DNA from: Sesamum alatum
Lineage: Eukaryota > Streptophyta > Magnoliopsida > Lamiales > Pedaliaceae
Assembly (NCBI GenBank): GCA_034509735.1
Contig: JACGWO010000007.1
Span: 26,130,046-26,194,045 of the forward strand
Direction of reading: 5' to 3'
DNA: 64,000 nucleotides
In this document: in pieces, positions 57,617-64,000 of the stretch
How positions within the stretch are numbered: the stretch's first letter is position 1
How the letters are laid out: each line of letters opens with the position of its first letter
Made by a program: the position numbers and the translations under genes
The notes under the pieces: generated by a model
The model's input: only the letters and a program-made list of their open reading frames with translations
What the model was told of the DNA's origin: nothing
The model's database searches: none

Positions 57617-59701
57617 ATATTTAAATAAATTATATTATTTATTAAAAATAATATTTACTAAAATTTCGTTATATGTATTTAAAATGAAATTTTTAGTACA
57701 TTTTTAAATATGTTTAAGTTTTAAAATATTTTTGTTGGAAGAAATTGATCCTGATCTAACTATCCAATTAGTGAATCAAATTCCTTTGAACTCTTTCTTG
57801 AAGCTAGTTCAAAGAGAACTTCAATGGAGAAACAGAGGGAAAGAGTGAATTTTTTTTTCCTTAGAGAGAGAGAGAGAGAGAGAATTTTGAGATTGAAAAA
57901 ATATTTTTCGAAATTCTAACTATCTCTAAGATAAAAGCTGTTAAGAAAAAATATACACCTAGTGTATGTTAACCACAACATGACCTAGCCCAAAAACAAA
58001 GCTAGAAAGGCTATTTTATTATTGACATACAAAATGCCCATACGAACTCAATTTGGGATTCTCCACGAAGACCCCACTTGGCTACTAACTCCACCTTGAC
58101 TTGTCTTGTTAAGTGGCAGCTAAGGCTCCTTTTAAGGTGGACTGGGCTTGATTTAATTTTACCATTAAATTAATCCAATCCCTACAAAGGTCCCATAGAC
58201 AATATTGATATGTACCAGAGTCCAAAAAATCACCACAATGGTTGAAAGACTTCAACAAAATGCTAAGATCAAAGGAGGACTAATATGTAAAATACGAATT
58301 AGCACCTAATGCTTAAGTCAGTAATGATTTTACTCAATGAATAATGGGAAAACTTGAATGAAATGAGAATAATTGTTAAATATGACGATGGTGTGATATA
58401 ATTGGCTTGGAGTGCAAAAAGTAGCTAAATCTGAGAGTGAATTAGAGTGAGAGTATGAGAGAATGTGTTAACAAAATGACTGCACAAAGTGTCATTTAAT
58501 AGGGATCTTAGAGCAAGATCCGAGAAGTGGTCATGAAACATCATACAATAATAGATAGTTGCATGTGTTAGCTAAATAACAGAAATATCGATTCGTGATT
58601 TGCAATTATCTAAAAGAAGATATGGCCACTTGATTGAGTCTTGCCCAGTCAATCTGAGAATCCAGAAATCGGTTTACCCGCTGCTTGAGGAGTTTATTTC
58701 AGCTTGGCGTGCTGGGCTAGTCAGCGGAGGCCCACTTCCTTCTCTTTAGGCTTTGGAGGAAAAATATTTGATGGGTCATCATCACTAGGAAGAAACAATC
58801 CTTCAAAGAAAAGATTTTTTCAGCCGTGCTCATTCAGCAAGTTAAGTCCTACTGGGTCGTTTGGGCTTTCGTCTTGCTGTGATGATGAGAAGAGTCCTGT
58901 TGGTTGAAACCAACTTGCACACGTATGAAGATTTGTGGGGATCCATGCATATCTGCAAATAGGTAAGTAATAATTGCAGCAAACAAAGAGATGGGATAGA
59001 CCTGGCGATGCAAGAAGAGGGAGAAAGGCAGAGCCCTGCGCGGATAGGACTCCTCCATTGCTCTTATTTTTCTAAAGTTCTTCTTGCATAATTGCTTGTA
59101 AGTGTTGGCATGTATAAGATGTACCCTTATCCTGAATTTCACTGCTCGGTAAGTAATGATAAATGAAAGGGCCAAGTAATTCTGGTCTTATTGAGGCATG
59201 TCCTAGATCTGCAACAATGAATCTGTTCAGGAGATATAAAAACCTTGGCTTGCTAATAGAGCGAGGCTAATGTATTCATTTTGGAAAAAGTTAGTCCATT
59301 GCTATCGAGAAGAAAATAAATCTTCTCTGGGTGAAAAAGTATCAGTATAGCTGATTTAACTAGATATAAATAAATCTTCGGGAGATATAAAAACCTTGGC
59401 TTGCTAATAGAGCGAGGCTAATGTATTCAGTCTGGAAAAAGTTAGTCCATTGCTATCGAGAAGAAAATAAATCTTCTCTGGGTGAAAAAGTATCAGTATA
59501 GGTGATTTAGCTAGATATAAATAAGCTTGAAGGTAAAACATCCTGTTGACAAAGCAGGGTTATTCCCTCCGTGATGGGGCCTGTTAATGGCTTGCGGGGC
59601 TAAAGTAGGTTAAATCATGCAATAAGTATTATTGCATGCAAATCCTTGAGATGGGCATAGGCTGCCCTGTTGACTAAAGGATAAGAGGGTGACTCTTGGA
59701 G
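57617..59701. other. Intergenic and degenerate repeat sequence, no gene seen
   Basis: AT-rich to about 58600, with a GA microsatellite near 57867-57887. From 58700 there are short open frames on both strands (67 and 108 codons) with no recognisable protein. From about 59230 a tandem duplication follows. Loose similarity between 59531-59580 and 62090-62140 (GGTAAA, AGGGTTATT, CC.TG words) suggests one old repeat family covers both sides of the next solo LTR. Confidence 0.55.
59231..59530 (+). repeat. 161-bp tandem duplication
   Basis: GAGATATAAAAACCTTGGC starts at 59231 and 59392; both copies continue through GCTAATAGAGCGAGGCTAA, AGTTAGTCCATTGCTATCGA and TCTCTGGGTGAAAAAGTATC to TAGATATAAATAA. 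Only a handful of differences are visible, so it is recent. Confidence 0.9.
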
Positions 59702-59706
59702 GGCCT

Positions 59707-61553
59707 TGTTAGAATAGGTGACCGTGAAGCCAATTTTATTGGGCTTATGTAATCATTTTCTGACAATTTGATGTACTATGATATTTACGTATTGAATAAA
59801 GTGATTTTCAATTTTATGGCATACAGTACTTTGTTGTGTTCACTTCCATTATGTTTATTAGTATTTGGCACAACAAAGCCCACAGACCGGATATATAAAT
59901 CCAAGAAGTTGGACTGCATATAGGTTGGGAGTCATGAAGCCAGCTTCCATGGATCGGTCTATAACTCTCCAAGTCAAGGACCTTGAGATTGAGTATTGAG
60001 GGTCCAAGTGAGACTTGCACTAAGGATTGCAGCCATATTTCATCGGTAGGTAACGTAGATCGTCCATGAAATACTAGTAGTTGGTCGGCTTAGAGTCGGT
60101 TGACTGAGGTGACTCGTGGGAATTGTCTTTCGAAAACATAAAGGGGCTTGGTCGGTATAACTGGCATTCTCGGCTCCAATGGTACGAGATTAGTCCTCGG
60201 ACTTGAGGAACCACGGCAGTCACATACACATGATGCATGTGTCTTAGATTTGGCAAGTAGCTACTGTGTCGAAAGACATGGTTGCAATAAGCCATATCTA
60301 ACGCAGTCAGAATGTGTATTGAGGACAGTACGTTACAAGAAAGAATCCTCTTCCTGTCAGTGTTTTGACAGAGTGTCTCATATACACTCTGAGTTTTTCC
60401 TCAGAATCTATGGCTACATTGACTGAACAGTAGGATGGGATCCCTGTTACGTTTTAGTAGGTTAAACGAGTGTCTCGAGCCTTATGTATAGTTGCCTAGT
60501 CAAGGATGGCTCAATTTCATGCCCTAGACTATGGCTGGGAGACGGTAGACGGAAGGACCGTACTTGTATGCATTCGGGAGCCTAAATGTTCACGTCATAT
60601 TTTCACATAATCTCTAGTGTCGTGGACTGTGGCTAGACGGCCACCCATGGTAATGGGTGAATTCCGATCATGCAATAATCGGGGATTGGCCCAAGTCTAG
60701 CTGAGGGTGACCCTAAAGAGTCACACGCAATTCACAAAAAGTGAAGGAATTAATTTAAAATTAATTTCGGGAGATGAGATAATTTAATTGGATTAAATTA
60801 ATCCTTGGACTATTTAAATTAGATTTAAATGAGTCCGGTCCATAAAGCCTATCAAGAACGGATGGACGAGATTTGATCAAGGAGTATTTTGAGATAGATG
60901 GCTAAAATTCATCCTAGAAGAGGATTTGACTCAGTCAAATCCCTAGTTGTTGAAAAATGTGTCTCCTTGGAGGAGTTTGAGTAGGATATGTGACCTAGTC
61001 ACATAAATACTCAAAACACACACATGCACACATAACAATCATCTCTTGCACACACATATATCCGCCGCCCTCCTCTCTCTCTCTCTCTCGTCCCTCTCTC
61101 CCTCTTCTCCTCCAAGATTGGTCTAAGGTTCTTCTTGAAGAACTATGAACAATTGATCACGTTAATTCATAATGTTTGGTCGATTATTCTCTCCCCTTAG
61201 ATTTCTTGCTAGCACGAGAAGCTCTAAGCAATCCAGTGAATTGCGTGGACGTTCTTTGGAGTTGCTCTACGTAGAGCCTTGGCGGTGGAGATTCGAAACA
61301 ATACGTGCAGCCGGCAAAGTATACTACAAGGGTAAGCCTCTATTTGCGTTCCCTTGTTTTGTTTGCATGCCCTAGGGCCTCCATGAATTGTGTATATTGG
61401 TTCTTTATTCATGAGATACACCGAAGGCCCGGGAGAATCAAGGGAACACCCCTTGATCCGGTTTTTATATCACTCTAAATTTCATTTACGCTTTCATTCT
61501 TTTTATTTTTCCACACTTCCGCCGCGTGTCTCCCAGGCCGATCCACACTTTCA
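59707..61553 (+). mobile_element. Solo Copia LTR S4 (group B)
   Basis: 1.85 kb from TGTTAGAATAGGTGACC to CCGATCCACACTTTCA, with GGCCT on both sides (59702-59706 and 61554-61558). No internal sequence. Conserved core at about 60596-60655, TATA-like ACATAAATAC at 61011-61020, and a CT microsatellite near 61070-61095. Being complete with clean ends, it defines the group B LTR. Confidence 0.92.
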
Positions 61554-61558
61554 GGCCT

Positions 61559-61672
61559 ACCATATAGATGGGTAATATAATAAGTGCACATTTGCTGGTA
61601 GTGCAAGTTAGAACCTGCCGAGTAATGGTCGTTCTGCCCATCTTCCTGCTATTGAGCAGGGCAAAGCAGGAA

Positions 61673-61716
<44 letters not shown>

Positions 61717-61729
61717 GATAATAGTAATA

Positions 61730-61796
<67 letters not shown>

Positions 61797-62940
61797 TGAT
61801 GAGGAGGAGGAGGAGGAGGAGGCTAACTGATGTTGGCCTTATTCCAATGTGGTAGAAAGAATACGCACTAATAATGAGCTAGCGCTCTTTCAGGTAAAGA
61901 CAGGAAATCCTCCCAAAAGGTTGGGGGGGTGCTTACTGAGAAAGCAAGGAGATCATACACATGCCCTAGATGATCATGTACTTTTTTGCATCTATTAGTG
62001 AGTCAACTTTATTCCATAGGCATGGATGGCTGAGACATAAGCATTATCCTGGCTGGTTCGGCCAAATATATATCAGTATGCTAAAAGGTAAAGCCTCTTA
62101 CTAATATAGTAGGGTTATTTCATCCATGTCATGATTTGTTTATAGGCAAGCCAAACTTAGATCATGTTAGGACCTGCCTTTCATGAAACGAGTACTTTGC
62201 CCTGTAGGATTTTGTAGGGCTCATTAGAAGTCGTTAGTCTATCTCGTTGGAGAGAGAGAGAATCTAAAACGTGTTATTTGTTGAGTTAAGCAGAAAATGG
62301 GTACCTGGCTGGTAGGCGATGCCTACCGAACATTGATTATTATGATTTAGGCACTTTACTTTGAGAAGTGAAAAGTACGACCTATTGAAAGCCAATTATG
62401 TAGAAAGGCTGGGTATAACCTACTTATTTAGTGAAACAACGAACAATTTTCAATGGACTGGTGATCTTGCTAATTACCTGGGAAAGCATGCCTATTGTGG
62501 ACAACTTATTCTGGTACAGTCATGGTCTTGGTCAACCAGGGAAAAATATAAACCTGTTGCAGGCCACTTATTCATTATAGCAAAATATGACTGGCAGATG
62601 AGTAATGCAATACACAACCTATAGTGAGCAAGTTATTTCTATGGGGAAGGGGAGAGATGCCGAACCGTTGATGTAGTGAGGATTGAAGCCCATTTAACGC
62701 AGACAATATTGAGGGCAGGTTGAGACCTGCTGACAGCGATAGGTATAACCTGCTGATGAGTTGTGCAATATGTGGTCTACTAAGGGTCGGATCATGTAGT
62801 AAAGCATATTAGGATCCGCTAAGTAACGAGTGTCTTGGAGTTGTGGATCAATGCATGATTGGCTAAAGAGCCTCCTAACTAGCAGAGTAAGGTGAAAGTA
62901 GAGCAAGGCATGACCCACTGTGATGCACAATTATGTCAAA
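61559..62940. other. Degenerate repetitive sequence, no gene seen
   Basis: Contains loosely repeated ACCTGCTG, AGCCTCTTACTAA and CAGTATGCTAAAAGGTAAAG words. An 87-codon frame at 62361-62624 has no recognisable motif or credible context. Likely an old LTR-element remnant, perhaps related to the sequence left of 59701. Confidence 0.45.
61674..61822 (+). repeat. AAT microsatellite passing into GAT and GAG repeats
   Basis: About 120 bp of AAT units with a few TAG-containing variants, then GATGAT and seven GAG units. Confidence 0.95.
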
Positions 62941-62979
62941 CCTCAGCGGCGGTCATTGTAATTCACCCTAACATTTATG

Positions 62980-63400
62980 CTGTTAGAAATGTGTAATCCA
63001 TAACAGCCGAACGGTTTAGTAGTTACAAATAAACTGCCAAAAATGGTTTTTGCCATTACAAAATATTTGAATTTTTGAAATTCAAATGTTTTTACTACGA
63101 AAAGATATAAATTGAGACTGTGGGTTTCCACACTCGCTCTCATCTCCAATAACACTTCAAACACAAGTTGAACTTTGAAGTCAATATAAGGAACTTCTTT
63201 TTCCAAAGAATTTTCTATGTGGGACAAGTGAGAATTAAAACCCATATATCCTTATCAAAGCTCAACTACATCCCACATTTTTCCAATGTGAGACAAATGC
63301 ACATACAATCTAATAATCTATAGATTAACCTTGTATTTCCATACACCTTATTAGATTAATTTGTTGTTTCAAATTAACATTGTTAAAATGCCAACTACAA
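62980..63400 (-). mobile_element. LTR-like remnant, unassigned
   Basis: On the minus strand the sequence reads CACATTGGAAAAATGTGGGA, then TTGTCCCACATAG, then a T-rich stretch and ends TTACACATTTCTAACAGCA. TCCCACATxG motifs upstream of a short transcript-like region are typical of plant LTRs. No terminal pair, primer-binding site or coding part is present, so the call is tentative. Confidence 0.35.
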
Positions 63401-64000
63401 ACTAGGGGCACCTTGGGCGTTACGTATACCATTATTCAAGACAAAATAGAAAAACAACAATTAACCATTATGTATATGGGCTAGGCTGGATTTTAATCCT
63501 ATACGAAATGAGCAGATTTTAATCATGAAAATATATGAGCTTATACGGGGCCAACCCATCCAATCACCGATTGGCCTCAGAAAATGTAAACGGGTGGATG
63601 GGCCAGATTAGCCAGGATATCCGGCCCACTACCAGCTGGTAAACATGACGTTGGACAAGAATTTTTATTTTTTCACAATAATAAATTTCATGGTTTCAAG
63701 AGTGATTACTATTTTATAAATGTTGTTACTAGCTAGAACTAGTAACAAAAATTAAGTATAAAGTTGTCACTAAAAATATTAGTGACATAAATAGTATTAA
63801 CAAAAATAACCTTCAACTCGTAAGATAACTACGTTATTCAAATTTTTAAATTTTATATTTATTGATAAGTTAGTTTTTTTCTTCCTTTCTTTTTTTCAAT
63901 TTGATGTGTTAGTTTATATATTTTATTCTTCTTTACAATATACTTTAAAGCGTTCAAAATTATTTATTATATGCAGGCATGAACGGTGTGCCATGACAGC
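63401..64000. other. AT-rich intergenic sequence, no gene seen
   Basis: No open frame, RNA gene or known repeat is recognisable. The GC content drops strongly after 63660. Confidence 0.6.

Noticed and set aside
58704..59175. Open frames of 67 and 108 codons on opposite strands
   Set aside because: No recognisable domain, overlapping on opposite strands, and within degenerate repeat sequence.
62361..62624. 87-codon frame on the plus strand
   Set aside because: No motif, no promoter or neighbour support; length is within chance for this region.

Overview
The window is nuclear DNA of a flowering plant, probably a eudicot; I cannot name the species. It has AT-rich intergenic sequence, Ty1/Copia and Ty3/Gypsy LTR retrotransposons primed by initiator Met-tRNA, a fragment of mitochondrial DNA, and a reverse-transcribed copy of a plant VAMP721/722-type R-SNARE. 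I see no gene that looks like a functioning host gene. Almost everything is retrotransposon sequence inserted into other retrotransposon sequence, and most coding regions are broken by stops, frameshifts or deletions.

Layout. (1) 1-3403: leader, primer-binding site and 5' LTR of a minus-strand Copia element whose gag-pol lies left of the window. It sits in the RNase H end of a plus-strand Copia element (3404-3610) whose 3' LTR is 3625-5484. (2) 5485-about 25000: a decayed minus-strand Gypsy element of Tat type, read from integrase end (left) to leader (right). It is split by a solo LTR (6470-8690), a mitochondrial fragment with partial trnF (about 9250-9462), a second solo LTR (11486-13551) and a Copia element (14377-24268). 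(3) 25219-49717: a terminal-inverted-repeat sequence split by a 24-kb Copia nest. The nest holds a minus-strand element, a plus-strand element inserted in its LTR, and a composite block (inverted LTR + LTR piece + 334-bp tandem repeats) present twice and a fraction. The second block holds a Gypsy element (29383-36928), whose integrase region holds the VAMP retrocopy (31025-32091). (4) 49718-51604: AT-rich intergenic DNA with a G-rich island. (5) 51605-55266: truncated Copia element. (6) 55438-57611 and 59707-61553: two more solo LTRs. (7) 61559-64000: degenerate repeats, an AAT microsatellite and an LTR-like remnant.

The Copia LTRs (1.8-2.2 kb) form two related groups that share the 5' end TGTTAGAATAGGTGACC and a conserved central block. 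Most insertions can be ordered by their target-site duplications: AGTAG, CTGCA, GTATT, ATAAT, CAAGG, GAAAT, GGCCT and a 20-bp one around the VAMP copy. I found no CRISPR array, operon or undescribed defence or metabolic system. The most unusual features are the tandemly amplified composite block with its satellite-like repeats, the VAMP retrocopy inside a Gypsy integrase gene, the conserved LTR core, and hypervariable GC-rich segments in the Copia leaders.
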